A DNA stretch of 64,000 nt from Caldilinea sp. CFX5 (GTDB lineage: Bacteria; Chloroflexota; Anaerolineae; Caldilineales; Caldilineaceae), in assembly GCA_021405325.1 (NCBI GenBank), contig QWII01000064.1, positions 23,534 to 87,533 of the forward strand. Reading direction: 5' to 3'. The stretch's first letter is position 1. Every line of letters begins with the position of its first letter. The notes below the pieces were generated by a model. The model worked only from the letters and a program-made list of their open reading frames with translations, did not search any database and was not told the DNA's origin. The translations under genes were made by a program, and so were the position numbers. Below, piece by piece: positions 23,181 through 32,859 of this stretch.

Positions 23181-24733
23181 TAGACAGCAACCCCAATCAA
23201 ATAAACGCGCAGGATCTTGCCATCGACTGTCAACTCAAAGCGATCCCCTTCCGCCGTCAGAACGGGGTTGGCCGTCACGTTTTCATCAAAAATAACAAGA
23301 TAGCCTTTTTCCAGGCCGGCGGCGCGCAGGTAATCAACCAACTGGGTCTTGCCGGCTTCGTATTTGGCGTTGTTGTACCAAATCTTGGTTTCGATAATAA
23401 AGCGTTGCCCGTGATACAAGGCGAGTAAATCGATCTCGCCCGCACTCGAAACGGATTCGATGACAACATAACCGCCCACACTTTGTAACGCGGCGGTGAG
23501 ATAGCTGAACAACAGGTACTGACCACTAATCTCTAGCGGGCGCTGCGTCTTTTCGCTCTTGAGCAGGTGCACGCCATGTTCTTCCATAAAAGCTTTGAAG
23601 TGATCGAGCAATTGGTCAAAGTGCAACATGCCTTCCACCAGGTAGCGATGCTGGACAGCACCATTGGTCGCCTGGCGAATCAGGTCATGGGTCGGCGCAA
23701 AGGCTTTGATCAACATCTTACGATAGATGGGGTTAGCTAGGCGGGCATAGTCAACCCCCTGTTCATCACGCAAGACACGGAAGACGCCATACATGACTAG
23801 ATCCTGTGTAACTTCATCCTGAAAATCGTAATAGCGGACTGGATTAAAGAGCGCTGTAAGCACAGCCGTTCGATGTAGATTCGCCTTGGAACGAATCGAA
23901 GCAAAGTGGGTATTATTCTCGTTTATCAACCGGATTAACGCATAGTCCAAATCCTTCGTCGTGATTGGTTGTGTAACATCAGGAACCAGATCGACGGTAA
24001 GTAATTGCCCCAGCCGATTCACCAAAAAAGGCTGCCCTTCCGTTTCGCGGACAATGCCATCAATAACTTCGGTCTCAAAGATTTGCCCGGTTGCCTGCGT
24101 ATGTTGTGTAAGCAAGTCGCTGACTTCATCCGGTGTAAAATAGGGTACGGTAAACTGATCAGCAATGTTAAAGGGAGACTGGGTTCCGCCAAGCAAGGAG
24201 GGAATGGTGCGCACGCCTACCAATAAAATACTATGGATCACATGTGCACTTGGTTTATTGCGCCGCAAATACATTGCACGAAATTGTGATAGAATGGCAA
24301 TTGCAATATCAACTGGAATAGAATCGAATTCATCAATGATTAGCACCCCTCGCCGATTTAGTTGACGTACAGTTTCCTGCAACCAATCAACGAAATCACC
24401 TTGATGTTGCATTGGTTGTGGCTCTGGAGTAGAAAACGGGTAATCCATTCGCCATTCTGTTACTAATTTCTGTAATCGTGGATAGAAATGCTCGGTACTA
24501 AAACGTGTCAACGTTTCAAAATTAAGTAGGATGCCAAAGTAATCACCCTCGGTTTCCAATTCGGTGATGATCTCGCGAAAGAGCGTAGTTTTCCCCGTTT
24601 GGCGAGAAGCGTTTAATGTCATATAACGCCCACGTACAACTTTGTCCCGCAAGGCAGCTTTAAGGGTGATACGATCAACATGATAATGTTGATCCGGATC
24701 GACAGGGCCAAAGGTATTAAACTCACGCGTCAT
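23180..24733 (-). CDS. AAA-like ATPase with a C-terminal PD-(D/E)XK nuclease-like domain
   Basis: A 517-residue protein beginning MTREFNTFGPVDPDQHYHVDR. The ATPase part has a Walker A-like NASRQTGKTT (Lys48) and Walker B GVLIIDEFDSIP, as in the AAA_35/archaeal-ATPase-like group. A winged-helix-like linker follows. The C-terminal part has GEIDLLALYHGQRFIIETKIW, where Asp and E-x-K are spaced as in a PD-(D/E)XK nuclease. ATG at 24733 follows AAAGGATC. Function in this family is unknown; a role in defence or genome maintenance is plausible. It lies 2 kb downstream of the Wadjet operon on the same strand, with GH127 between. Confidence 0.8.
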   Translation of the reverse strand: MTREFNTFGPVDPDQHYHVDRITLKAALRDKVVRGRYMTLNASRQTGKTTLFREIITELETEGDYFGILLNFETLTRFSTEHFYPRLQKLVTEWRMDYPFSTPEPQPMQHQGDFVDWLQETVRQLNRRGVLIIDEFDSIPVDIAIAILSQFRAMYLRRNKPSAHVIHSILLVGVRTIPSLLGGTQSPFNIADQFTVPYFTPDEVSDLLTQHTQATGQIFETEVIDGIVRETEGQPFLVNRLGQLLTVDLVPDVTQPITTKDLDYALIRLINENNTHFASIRSKANLHRTAVLTALFNPVRYYDFQDEVTQDLVMYGVFRVLRDEQGVDYARLANPIYRKMLIKAFAPTHDLIRQATNGAVQHRYLVEGMLHFDQLLDHFKAFMEEHGVHLLKSEKTQRPLEISGQYLLFSYLTAALQSVGGYVVIESVSSAGEIDLLALYHGQRFIIETKIWYNNAKYEAGKTQLVDYLRAAGLEKGYLVIFDENVTANPVLTAEGDRFELTVDGKILRVYLIGVAV

Positions 24734-24830
24734 TTTGCGATCCTTTCTACGTGATTACTACTACTGGTATAAGTATACCACAGAACCAGCGGTTCACCTG
24801 ATAACAGCGCACTGAGTGGCTGCAATGGCA

Positions 24831-24880
24831 CGTTCCCTGTCAACCGCCAGACAGTGACAAGTGAGCGGTTGACAGGAACG
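24831..24880 (-). terminator. hairpin beyond the GH127 gene
   Basis: CGTTCC(C)TGTCAACCGC (24831-24847) pairs with GCGGTTGACAGGAACG (24865-24880), with one extra base. It starts 4 bp past the GH127 stop. It has no U-run, so it may be a dispersed palindrome that also limits transcription. Confidence 0.5.
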
Positions 24881-24884
24881 CAGA

Positions 24885-26783
24885 TCATTCAGCCAACAGC
24901 GGAAACTCCGTCACACGCAGATTCGTGCAACCATACGGGATCAACGCCACCTCTTCCAGCGGCTCACCACTGGCGACCGGGCTAAGCGGGGGCGGGGCGG
25001 CGGCGCTATGTTGCAGACCCCAGCCCGGCACGCGACGCCCTTTGGCATAGGCGACGACCGGCGCGTTGCCGGGCGCAAAGGGCGGATTGCCAACGGGTTG
25101 CTGAGCAAAGTGGAAGCTGGCGGCGGGGTTGGTTTCGTCGACTTGTAGGGCGTAGTTCCAGGGCGTCGTCGGGTAGACTTCCCAGTCGCCGTGGGGCAGT
25201 TCGCCGCGGAAGTGTTGCCACTCTTCCTCAATGCGCAAGCTATAGACCAGCGGGCCACGGCTCATAGTGACGCTGTTGTTATAGCGGCGCTCCGCCTGCA
25301 CCGGCATCGGCAGGAGCAACTTGACTACGTCCCCGGCGTGCCACTCGCGCGCCAGGCGGTAAAACTGACCGCTGGTTACGGCATGAAGCGCCTCTTGATC
25401 AACGCTGACCGTTGCCCCCGTCGCCCAGGCGGGAATACGGAGATAGAGGGGGAAAGTCACCGGCTCCGGCGTCAACACGGTGAAGGTCAAGGTGTTGTCA
25501 AAGGGGTAGTCGGTCTCTAACTTGAGCTGGACAGGGACGCCCTTGATGGTTGTGTCAACGTAACTTGGCGCATAAGCGACTGCCGCAATGCCCTCGTCTG
25601 GGCTAGTCATCCAGAGGTGAGCGGCGAATTTGGGCCAGCCCTGGTGCATGTTGGCGGTGCAGCAACCATAGTGCGGTTCGAGGCCAAAGATGTTGGCGTC
25701 GGCGGCGTTGGTTTCAAACCAGCGATCTTCGCTCACTTTACAGAGAATCTGGTTCGCTTGCTGGTCATACTGGTGCGCCCACATATCAGGCGAGAAGGTG
25801 GCGGGGAGGGCGTTAAAGGCAATGCGTTCCAGCCGGTCGGCCAGCGCCGGTTCGCCCAGAATGCTCAAGAGGACTTCCAGTGAAAACATATATTCGACGA
25901 CGGCGCAGAGTTCGGTGCCTTGCGACGGGTTTTTGCCGGCGTAATGTTCATCGCCGGTAAAGACGCCGGTGGCCTGACCGTGCCAGCGATCCAACGTTTC
26001 CATAAATTGAAACGCGGCGGTACGATCCCGTTCATCCTGGGATTGGCGATACCAGACGCCGGGCAACTTGATTGCCATCGCGTTATTGACCACATGGGTG
26101 GCCTGGTTGGCCCACCCTTCGCGCACCTTTTCGCGGTCGCGGAAATCGGCGAAATGTTCACGCCAGTCAAAGCCCTGTTCCTGCACCTTGGCGGCCAGGG
26201 CCAGCAACCACGCTTCGCCGGTCTGTTCATAGAGCCAGTGGATGCTCAACACCAGATCCGCCCAGCGTGACCGGCCCCAAACAAAGAGCGGACGTTCATC
26301 GAGCAACGCATCCAACCGCTGCAAAAAGCGCAACATGGTGATGAGGACGCGGTGATCCTCGCTGGTGTCGTAGTATTGGGTCAGCGCCTTGAAGAGTACA
26401 TAGACCGGCCAGGGATCATAGGCCTGATAGCGGTTGCCGTAAGCTGTGTCGCGGATGGGGCCGAGCCAGCCGTCTTCATGCTGGTGGGTGAGAATATAAT
26501 CCAGCCAGAAACCGATCTTGCCCTTGAGCCGGTCGTCGTCGAGCAAATAGGCCAGGGGGACGATGCCGTCGAGCCAGTAGGGGCCGCGCTCCCAGCCCTC
26601 GGCCTGCCCGCCGATCCAGGCGCTGTCGGCGACGTCGGGCCAGAACTCGTCGAGGTGGCCGCTCAAGCCGTCGGCCTGGATGCGTAGTTGATCGTGGAGC
26701 CAGCCCAGCGGGCGGATCGCGCCGAGGGGCAAGGGACGAAAGACAGGTGGTAACAGGGGGGCGGTTTCGGGTGTGTTTGTCAT
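24885..26783 (-). CDS. beta-L-arabinofuranosidase, glycoside hydrolase family 127
   Basis: A 632-residue protein of normal GH127 (former DUF1680) length. The N-terminal PLGAIRPLGWLHDQLRIQADGLSGHLDEFW is the standard start. The catalytic region near residues 325-375 reads GTELCAVVEYMFSLEVL (acid Glu) and HYGCCTANMHQGWPKFA, where the Cys cluster binds zinc and supplies the thiolate nucleophile. C-terminal beta domains follow from about residue 420. No signal peptide is seen, so it should act in the cytoplasm on imported arabino-oligosaccharides from plant glycans. It stands alone, with no sugar-uptake genes beside it. Confidence 0.92.
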   Translation of the reverse strand: MTNTPETAPLLPPVFRPLPLGAIRPLGWLHDQLRIQADGLSGHLDEFWPDVADSAWIGGQAEGWERGPYWLDGIVPLAYLLDDDRLKGKIGFWLDYILTHQHEDGWLGPIRDTAYGNRYQAYDPWPVYVLFKALTQYYDTSEDHRVLITMLRFLQRLDALLDERPLFVWGRSRWADLVLSIHWLYEQTGEAWLLALAAKVQEQGFDWREHFADFRDREKVREGWANQATHVVNNAMAIKLPGVWYRQSQDERDRTAAFQFMETLDRWHGQATGVFTGDEHYAGKNPSQGTELCAVVEYMFSLEVLLSILGEPALADRLERIAFNALPATFSPDMWAHQYDQQANQILCKVSEDRWFETNAADANIFGLEPHYGCCTANMHQGWPKFAAHLWMTSPDEGIAAVAYAPSYVDTTIKGVPVQLKLETDYPFDNTLTFTVLTPEPVTFPLYLRIPAWATGATVSVDQEALHAVTSGQFYRLAREWHAGDVVKLLLPMPVQAERRYNNSVTMSRGPLVYSLRIEEEWQHFRGELPHGDWEVYPTTPWNYALQVDETNPAASFHFAQQPVGNPPFAPGNAPVVAYAKGRRVPGWGLQHSAAAPPPLSPVASGEPLEEVALIPYGCTNLRVTEFPLLAE

Positions 26784-26892
26784 AGTTGGTCTTCCTCTAT
26801 TTACAATATCCCAGATACCATACTCGTCACGCTGCTCCGCGGCGGAATGCAGGCGGGAGCCTGGGGGCGCGGCGGAACGAGCAAACGAGCAA

Positions 26893-28032
26893 TCAAGGCA
26901 AGTGTTGTAGGACGTAGGTATGATGAATCCGTTCTTGCTCCAGTCGTAGTTGGTTGGCAGCCAGGGAATCGTACAAGGTGCGTTCGTCGGGGGTGAGTTG
27001 GGATGGCGGCGCCAGGGATGTGGGCATCCCTGGCACCACGAATGGCTGAAAGGCGGCGAACGTTGCCTGATCCATCATTAGTGACTGCGTTTGGGGGAAA
27101 AGGGTGCGCACCTGGGCTAAGATTTGAAAGCCTTGGACATCCAGATCGCCCCAATACCAGATGGCGCACTGGTACAGCCAATTGACCGTGCGCAGGCTGT
27201 TGACTTGAAAGCCCTGGCCCCAGAGGGCAATGGTATCCGTCAACGACGGCAAGGTGAGAAAATTCATTTTGTTTTCCGTGATGATCACCCGTTTCCCGGC
27301 CAACGACAATGCTGTTGCTTGGGAAAACGGTAGACTCAGATCAGGGCTGGGCCACTGCAAGGCTGGTTGCCACGCCGGGTCGAGCAGCCGTAAGCGGAGC
27401 AACGGTTCATCATAGCGCAGATAAAAGCGCCGTTCAAAGCTTGTCTCTTCGGGCCGGATCGCATCGACAGGCAGCAACCCATCCAGCAGTTGGCGCAGGA
27501 TGGCGCTGTTCTCTTCGATAAATTTGGTATGCACCGCAATTGGCAACTCGCGCAGATACAACCCTGGCCGGGGATGGGCCAGAAAGTAGGCGCAGACTTG
27601 TAACAATTCCGGCCAAACATTCAGGTTCTCCACCAGCCGTTGGGGGTAGCGCGCCAACCAATCGACCAGTTGGGGGAGCTGTTGCCGGGTCAGGTCAACC
27701 ATTGCGCGAAAGCGGTCAACTTCCCGTTGTTTGCCCAGCAGCCGTAAAAAATCACGTTCGGTTTCGATCAAAAGCTGGGCCGGCAGCGATTGCTCGCCAT
27801 AGCGGCGGGTGGTGCGAGTTTCTAAGACCACTGTGTAACCGTAGCCGGTCGTCGCTTTGGCCTGGGCCAGCAGATCGGTTACCCACTTTTTTAACTCGGT
27901 ATAGGCCACCGACGCGGCCGGCTTGCCAAAGGGGATCTCCAGCGGGAAGAACGGCTCGCCGGTGATCTTACTGCGCAGGAAGGGCCAGTAGTGGCGCTGG
28001 GTTTTCTGTGTGATTTCCTGTGGCGTGATCAT
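26893..28032 (-). CDS. jetD: Wadjet protein JetD (DUF3322/DUF2220, Toprim nuclease subunit)
   Basis: A 379-residue protein. The N-terminal arm domain (to about residue 190) starts MITPQEITQKTQRHYWPFLRSKITGEPFFPLEIPFGKPAAS, typical of DUF3322. The C-terminal DUF2220 region has the Toprim acidic residues: Glu in RVIITENKMNFLTLP (near residue 250) and Asp-x-Asp in IWYWGDLDVQGF (near residue 293). In Wadjet systems this subunit cuts circular plasmid DNA after loop extrusion by JetABC. Its ATG overlaps the end of jetC by 65 bp. Residues needed for cutting appear intact. Confidence 0.9.
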   Translation of the reverse strand: MITPQEITQKTQRHYWPFLRSKITGEPFFPLEIPFGKPAASVAYTELKKWVTDLLAQAKATTGYGYTVVLETRTTRRYGEQSLPAQLLIETERDFLRLLGKQREVDRFRAMVDLTRQQLPQLVDWLARYPQRLVENLNVWPELLQVCAYFLAHPRPGLYLRELPIAVHTKFIEENSAILRQLLDGLLPVDAIRPEETSFERRFYLRYDEPLLRLRLLDPAWQPALQWPSPDLSLPFSQATALSLAGKRVIITENKMNFLTLPSLTDTIALWGQGFQVNSLRTVNWLYQCAIWYWGDLDVQGFQILAQVRTLFPQTQSLMMDQATFAAFQPFVVPGMPTSLAPPSQLTPDERTLYDSLAANQLRLEQERIHHTYVLQHLP

Positions 28033-31000
28033 CCTCTATCCCTGTGCCGTTTTGGTAGGCAAGCCGCTGGGCGCGCAGTTGCTGAATGGTCATCGTTTCA
28101 ACCTGCGAGTAGTTGCCATCGGTGTTGTTAAAGACAAAGTGACAGGCGGCAATATACGGCTCGACAATATGGATGCCGGTCATGGGGGTGACGACCAGCA
28201 GTTGCAATTCCAGTTCTTTGAAGAGCGCCATTGCGTACCGGGAGTTCTCCTGATCCGAGCGGCTAAAGGCTTCATCGACGACGACAAAACGAAACGCGCC
28301 GCTCTGCGCTTCGCCCGCCTTCAGGCCATATTGGTAGGCAATGGCCGAGGCGAGAATGGTATAGGCCAGCTTGGCCTTTTGCCCGCCCGATTTGCCGGCA
28401 GAATCGGAGTAATATTCCTTGATGCTGTCATCGGCGCGATAACGTTCGGTAGCGGCAAAGTCGAGCCACTGGCGCACATCGGTCACTTTGTCGGTCCAGC
28501 GCGCCTCCTCTTTGAACTTGGTGATGAGCGCTTGAATGCGGCGGAAACTGGCTTCGTAATCCTCTTCTTGTTGCCGTATCGACAAGCTCACGGTGAAACG
28601 GCGACCCACATCGGGCAGACAGGCTTGCAACTCCTGTTTGAAAGCACGAATTTCGGCATCGCGACTGGCTTCGGTGTGCAACTCGATGTAGGTGTCGCTG
28701 GTGTAGTTGATGGTGCGCAGCGAGACGTTGAGGGTGGCGATATTTTCCTCAATCTCCTCCTGGTAGCGGTGGAGGTCGCCATGTAGGAGGGCGATGTTCT
28801 CGATCACCTTTTCGTTGAGCAGGCTTTTGAAGCGTTCGCGATAGCGGGGCAGATCATCCTGGCGGATGCGCAGCAGTTCGCGCTCAAATTCGGGGATGGC
28901 GTTGACCGTGGCGTCAAAGTCGGCGGTCTCGTCGGGGTAGGTCGATTTGTACTCCTGCATTGCCTTGATGAGTGTCCCCATGTGGGTGTTGCGGCGGCGT
29001 TCGGCGGTGCTGCGGGCTTGGCGGTAATGTTCTTCGATCTGGCGGCGCTCACTGTTGATGTTGACCAGGGTCAAGGTCACTTTGAGCAACTGGTCGATCT
29101 GGACGCTGACTTTGGCTAACGAGGCTTGCCGCCGCTGCTCTAATTCCTGCTGGCATTCGTAAAGTTCGCGTTGGTATTGTTGACGCAGATGCTCGACCTG
29201 GCCGCTGCTCTTGACAACGCTGCGCAACTCCTGATCCTCAGCGGTGATCTGCTCTTGCATCTGGCGTAGTTCGCTCTGTAATTGTTGGAGGCGGTTTGAG
29301 CTTTGTTCCAGGCGCGCCTTCTGGTCGGCCAGTGTACGAAGACAGGTCTCTTCACTCTGCCAGTCGATGGCGGCAAAGGAGTCAAAGCTCAACAGGTTTT
29401 CCAGCCGTTGACCGAGGGTGTGTAAATTGCGTTGTTGCCGGCGCGCCCCTTCCAGGGCGGTGACAAGCTGTTGGCGCTGCTTTTCCAGGGTGGCGACTTC
29501 TTGTTCAATGGCGCGGATTTTGTCGGCGTTGGTCCAGCCGAGGATGTAGCTGCGCCGGTCGTGGAGATCACGGCGGTCATCTTTTTCGTGGCGGCTGCCA
29601 CCGCTTTTGGTCAGGCCGCTGGGGGTGATCGCTTTGGCGGCGCGGTCAAAGTCGCTCATGTTTTCGCAGCAGAGATAGTCGAACTGGTGTTGGATCTCGT
29701 GTTCGATCCAGCCATAGTAGGGCGTGTCCGGTTTGATTTGCAGCTTGTGGATCAGGGCGTTATCGGCAAGGGCGCGGGGCGGGGCATAGCTTTCATCGAG
29801 CGCCACGCGGTGAAAGACAATGCGCCCGCGCAGGTTGGTCTGGTTGACATAGCGGCTGAAGCGGGGGTAATGGGTCTCCGGCACGAGTAACCGCAGGCCA
29901 AAGTTGTGCAGCAGCCGCTCGACAGCTCCTTCCCAGTTGCGTTCTTTTTCGCGCACGCGCAGCAGTTCACCGACGAAGGGTACGTCGCTTTCGGGGATTT
30001 GCAAGGCATCAAGGATCTGGCTGCGCAGGGCAAGATTCTGGCTGGGGATCTGACTCTGGCGCTGTTTGAGCGAGGCCAATTCCGCCGTCACCTGTTGCCA
30101 CTGTTCGTTGACCTGGTTCTGTTGAATGAGCAACTGGCCCAGCGTCTCCTCTACCCGTTGCAACTGCTGTTCCAACGCCGGTTTGCGCGCTTCGGCCTGG
30201 CGGCGGGTTTGGTAGAAGGTCGTCTCGTCGCTGTAGCGGGGCAGGTCAAAGGCGAGGGCGAGATCATCGTATTGCCGGGCCAGGGTCTGGCGGCGTTTGA
30301 CCTCCTGGGCGGCATAGTTCATCTCCTGCGCCAGGGCTTGCAATTGGCGACCGGTCTCGTCGCTGGCAATGGCAATCTTGAGATCGGTCTCTTGTTGGCG
30401 CAAGCCGGCCAGCCGTTGTTCACTGGCGCGCTGCTGGTTTTGCAGCCGCAACAGGTCGCGCACGGTCTGTTCCAGGGCGCTTTGCAGCAGTTGTTCCTTT
30501 TTGGCAGCAAAGTAGACCGGTGTAAGCGCTTCACAAGACGTCAGATCGGCGATCTCCGCTTCGGCCTGTTGATATTTACCGGCATCCACCATGAGCGGTT
30601 CGAGCAGCGCCAGTTGGCGTTCGGCTTTTTGGATGGCGTCGTGGGCGCGAGTCAGGTTTTCATAGTTTTCGTAGAGACCGCGCACCTTCTCCTGAGCGTC
30701 GGTCTTTTCCAACATGTGGTCGCGCACAAAGTCATTCAGGCGGCGGATCTCTTTGATCATCACCGTCTGGTTGAAGAGTTCCAGCGCCTTTTCCGAACGC
30801 AGACCAAAGAGGCGACGAAAGCGTTGGCTGTACTGGTTGAACTGGTCAAAGACTTCGGCCTTCTGGCTGCGCAGCCGTTTTTTCAGGGCGGCAATGTCGG
30901 CAAAGTGGCTGAAATGGCTGGCAATCGCCAGCGGCGTCTGCGCCACGACAAAGAACTTTTGCAACCCGTCCTGATGCCAGAAGAATTGGGCCAGTGTAAC

Positions 31001-31384
31001 ATCCCGGTCAGCCGCGGCGTTATGAAAGTGAGCGAGCAAAACGGAATAGCTATTGGCGCCACGCAGATATTGGGTCTGGCCGCCATAGTCATCGGCGCGC
31101 TGGATGCGGCCATACGCACCCAGGACATAGGAGCGTTCGTCCCGTTCGCGCTTGCCCATTGTCCCCGCCGCCTGGTTATAGTTGCGCTTCTGATTCGGCA
31201 CGAGCAAGGTGAGCAGAGCATCCACCAGGGTCGATTTGCCGGAACCGTTTTCGCCGGTCAACAGGGCCGTGTGGCCGCCGGTCGCCATGCGCCAGACCTG
31301 CCGGTCAAAGGTGCCCCAGTTGAGGACTTCCAGGCGGTGGAGGCGGAAGCCGGCACACTCGTTTTGGGTTGGCTGTTCAGGCAT
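27968..31384 (-). CDS. jetC: Wadjet protein JetC (SMC/MukB-like ATPase)
   Basis: About 1138 residues. The ATG at 31384 (MPEQPTQNECAGFRLHRLEVLNWGTFD) follows GGGAAG; an upstream ATG at 31405 is the alternative. Walker A is LLTGENGSGKSTLVDALLTLL near residue 45, and Walker B is FVVVDEAFSRSD near residue 1035. Long coiled coils lie between, with a central globular part around residues 450-560 (hinge-like), as in MukB-type SMC proteins. The signature-like YYSDSAGKSGGQKAKLAYTILASAI precedes Walker B. The motor extrudes DNA loops to sense small circular DNA. Unlike in typical operons, it does not follow jetB directly but an extra ATPase gene and a palindrome. Confidence 0.92.
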   Translation of the reverse strand: MPEQPTQNECAGFRLHRLEVLNWGTFDRQVWRMATGGHTALLTGENGSGKSTLVDALLTLLVPNQKRNYNQAAGTMGKRERDERSYVLGAYGRIQRADDYGGQTQYLRGANSYSVLLAHFHNAAADRDVTLAQFFWHQDGLQKFFVVAQTPLAIASHFSHFADIAALKKRLRSQKAEVFDQFNQYSQRFRRLFGLRSEKALELFNQTVMIKEIRRLNDFVRDHMLEKTDAQEKVRGLYENYENLTRAHDAIQKAERQLALLEPLMVDAGKYQQAEAEIADLTSCEALTPVYFAAKKEQLLQSALEQTVRDLLRLQNQQRASEQRLAGLRQQETDLKIAIASDETGRQLQALAQEMNYAAQEVKRRQTLARQYDDLALAFDLPRYSDETTFYQTRRQAEARKPALEQQLQRVEETLGQLLIQQNQVNEQWQQVTAELASLKQRQSQIPSQNLALRSQILDALQIPESDVPFVGELLRVREKERNWEGAVERLLHNFGLRLLVPETHYPRFSRYVNQTNLRGRIVFHRVALDESYAPPRALADNALIHKLQIKPDTPYYGWIEHEIQHQFDYLCCENMSDFDRAAKAITPSGLTKSGGSRHEKDDRRDLHDRRSYILGWTNADKIRAIEQEVATLEKQRQQLVTALEGARRQQRNLHTLGQRLENLLSFDSFAAIDWQSEETCLRTLADQKARLEQSSNRLQQLQSELRQMQEQITAEDQELRSVVKSSGQVEHLRQQYQRELYECQQELEQRRQASLAKVSVQIDQLLKVTLTLVNINSERRQIEEHYRQARSTAERRRNTHMGTLIKAMQEYKSTYPDETADFDATVNAIPEFERELLRIRQDDLPRYRERFKSLLNEKVIENIALLHGDLHRYQEEIEENIATLNVSLRTINYTSDTYIELHTEASRDAEIRAFKQELQACLPDVGRRFTVSLSIRQQEEDYEASFRRIQALITKFKEEARWTDKVTDVRQWLDFAATERYRADDSIKEYYSDSAGKSGGQKAKLAYTILASAIAYQYGLKAGEAQSGAFRFVVVDEAFSRSDQENSRYAMALFKELELQLLVVTPMTGIHIVEPYIAACHFVFNNTDGNYSQVETMTIQQLRAQRLAYQNGTGIEDDHATGNHTENPAPLLALPAQ

Positions 31385-31461
31385 TGGCTTCTTCCCATTC
31401 AACATTCATTACGATGTTTGGACCATATCTTCTTTAGCCTGGTCTAAGTAGCGGAAAACCA

Positions 31462-31535
31462 GCAAGAGTGCCGGGGACGGGCCACTAACATCTGGTAATT
31501 GCGAACTACTTCTGGCCCGTCCCCGGCACTCTTGC
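31462..31535. mobile_element. second copy of the GCAAGAGTGCCGGGGA palindrome
   Basis: Arms 31462-31483 and 31514-31535 are perfectly complementary over 22 bases and equal the inner arms of the element at 946-1137 except for one compensated change (GGGGAAGGG to GGGGACGGG). The outer arms of copy 1 are not recognisable here. It sits between jetC and the stop of the extra ATPase gene. Confidence 0.7.
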
Positions 31536-31555
31536 GTCCCCTAAGTAGCAGCTTT

Positions 31556-32845
31556 TCAGACGATTGATTTGGCCATTGCAAGCGTTAAGCGCTCCTCCAC
31601 CTGTTGTTGCACAAGCAAATTAGGGATGCGCAAAACGAGTTCGCCCAACTTTGATAAATTGCAACTAAGCGTAAGGTAGCCCCAATAGTAGAGTAGTGCA
31701 AGTATTGCGGATTCAGCACCTGATTCAGTTGCCAGCCTGCGTAGATTAAAATAGTCTTCCAATTCAATGATCGTCACGGGCTTTGTTGAATCAAGCGTCT
31801 GCTGAATTACCTGTGAGCCTTTGGGTAACTGCGCCAGATACGTAACTATTCGATGATCTGAATCAACGGTGGTTTCTACCATAGGCGGTGGATAACCATT
31901 GGCTTGTTGTAAATGCTCTAAAAAATGCAAGGTGGCAGCAGGATTATAGATAGACTCGCCACCCTCATGGCTAAAGAGCGCGCCATTGTAAAAGGTGCGC
32001 ATCAGGTGAAGCGCTTCTGCTGTCTGCTCGGCGGACATGTTGCACGTTTCCGTAACCCGGTGTAAAAGCTGCGTCACCTCCGCTTCGGTAAAACCGCATA
32101 GATCATTAAAATCTTCGCGGAAATAGATATTTTCGGCAATATTGAAACCGCTGGAAACATCATTCAGCACCACCGGGGAGACGCCGGCAATAAAGGTGCG
32201 ATCCAGCCCACGCCCGCTCATGGCGGCCTTGATCGCTTTGAAAACCGCTTTGAATTCGCCTTCGCCAAAGACCAGCGCCTCATAACGCTCCTGGTTTTGT
32301 GGACGCTCGGCCATGAGCAATTCATTGGCAAAGTTGTCATATTCATCTACCAGCAGGTAGACCTTATGTTGCGCCTGTTGCACTACACTAAGCAGCGACC
32401 AAAAGGAGACGGTGGCATTGGTTGGATTGATTTCAATCGGACTCAACAGCAAAGATTGGTATTTGAGCGCAAAGGCTTTGATCTCAGCATTCAGATAGTC
32501 GGTCAGAACCTGCTGCTGTTGTTGATAATCGGGCTTCGGCGCAATCACAGAGAAATCCCAGCGCAGGATCAGGTATTGGTTGTGCAAGGGCGTTGGTGCA
32601 GCGCCGATGGCTAACTCGCTAAAGAGGCGGTCATATTCGTCTGCTTTGGCAATATCGTAATAGTTTTCCAGTGTGGAGAGCAAAAGACTCTTGCCATAGC
32701 GGCGCGGACGCAGAAAGAGCAATGTCTTGCCGACCTCTTCTAGTTGCGCAATACGGTCGGTGCGATCAACGTAGAGGTAATCTTCGGTGATCAGTTGATA
32801 AAAATCATTGTTGCCATACGGGAATTTGATCTTCTTGCCTGTCAT
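31556..32845 (-). CDS. AAA-ATPase-like (PF09820 type) protein inside the Wadjet operon, nuclease end missing
   Basis: A 429-residue protein starting MTGKKIKFPYGNNDFYQLITEDYLYVDRTD. Walker A is LFLRPRRYGKSLLLSTLENYY and Walker B lies in VYLLVDEYDNFANELL, both standard for the AAA-ATPase_like family. FIAGVSPVVLNDVSSGFNIAENI and FCGFTEAEVTQLL are also typical. Family members normally continue with a PD-(D/E)XK_9 nuclease domain of about 100 residues; this one stops at MAKSIV just after the winged-helix-like part. A palindromic element begins 21 bp beyond the stop. The gene starts 15 bp after jetB, so it is transcribed with the operon. Its role there is unknown. Confidence 0.85.
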   Translation of the reverse strand: MTGKKIKFPYGNNDFYQLITEDYLYVDRTDRIAQLEEVGKTLLFLRPRRYGKSLLLSTLENYYDIAKADEYDRLFSELAIGAAPTPLHNQYLILRWDFSVIAPKPDYQQQQQVLTDYLNAEIKAFALKYQSLLLSPIEINPTNATVSFWSLLSVVQQAQHKVYLLVDEYDNFANELLMAERPQNQERYEALVFGEGEFKAVFKAIKAAMSGRGLDRTFIAGVSPVVLNDVSSGFNIAENIYFREDFNDLCGFTEAEVTQLLHRVTETCNMSAEQTAEALHLMRTFYNGALFSHEGGESIYNPAATLHFLEHLQQANGYPPPMVETTVDSDHRIVTYLAQLPKGSQVIQQTLDSTKPVTIIELEDYFNLRRLATESGAESAILALLYYWGYLTLSCNLSKLGELVLRIPNLLVQQQVEERLTLAMAKSIV

Positions 32846-32859
32846 ACGCCTGCCACCTT

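Noticed and set aside
29906..31447. 513-residue open frame antisense to jetC
   Set aside because: It mirrors the strongly biased codons of jetC, has no recognisable domain, and jetC itself has clear motifs across the same span.
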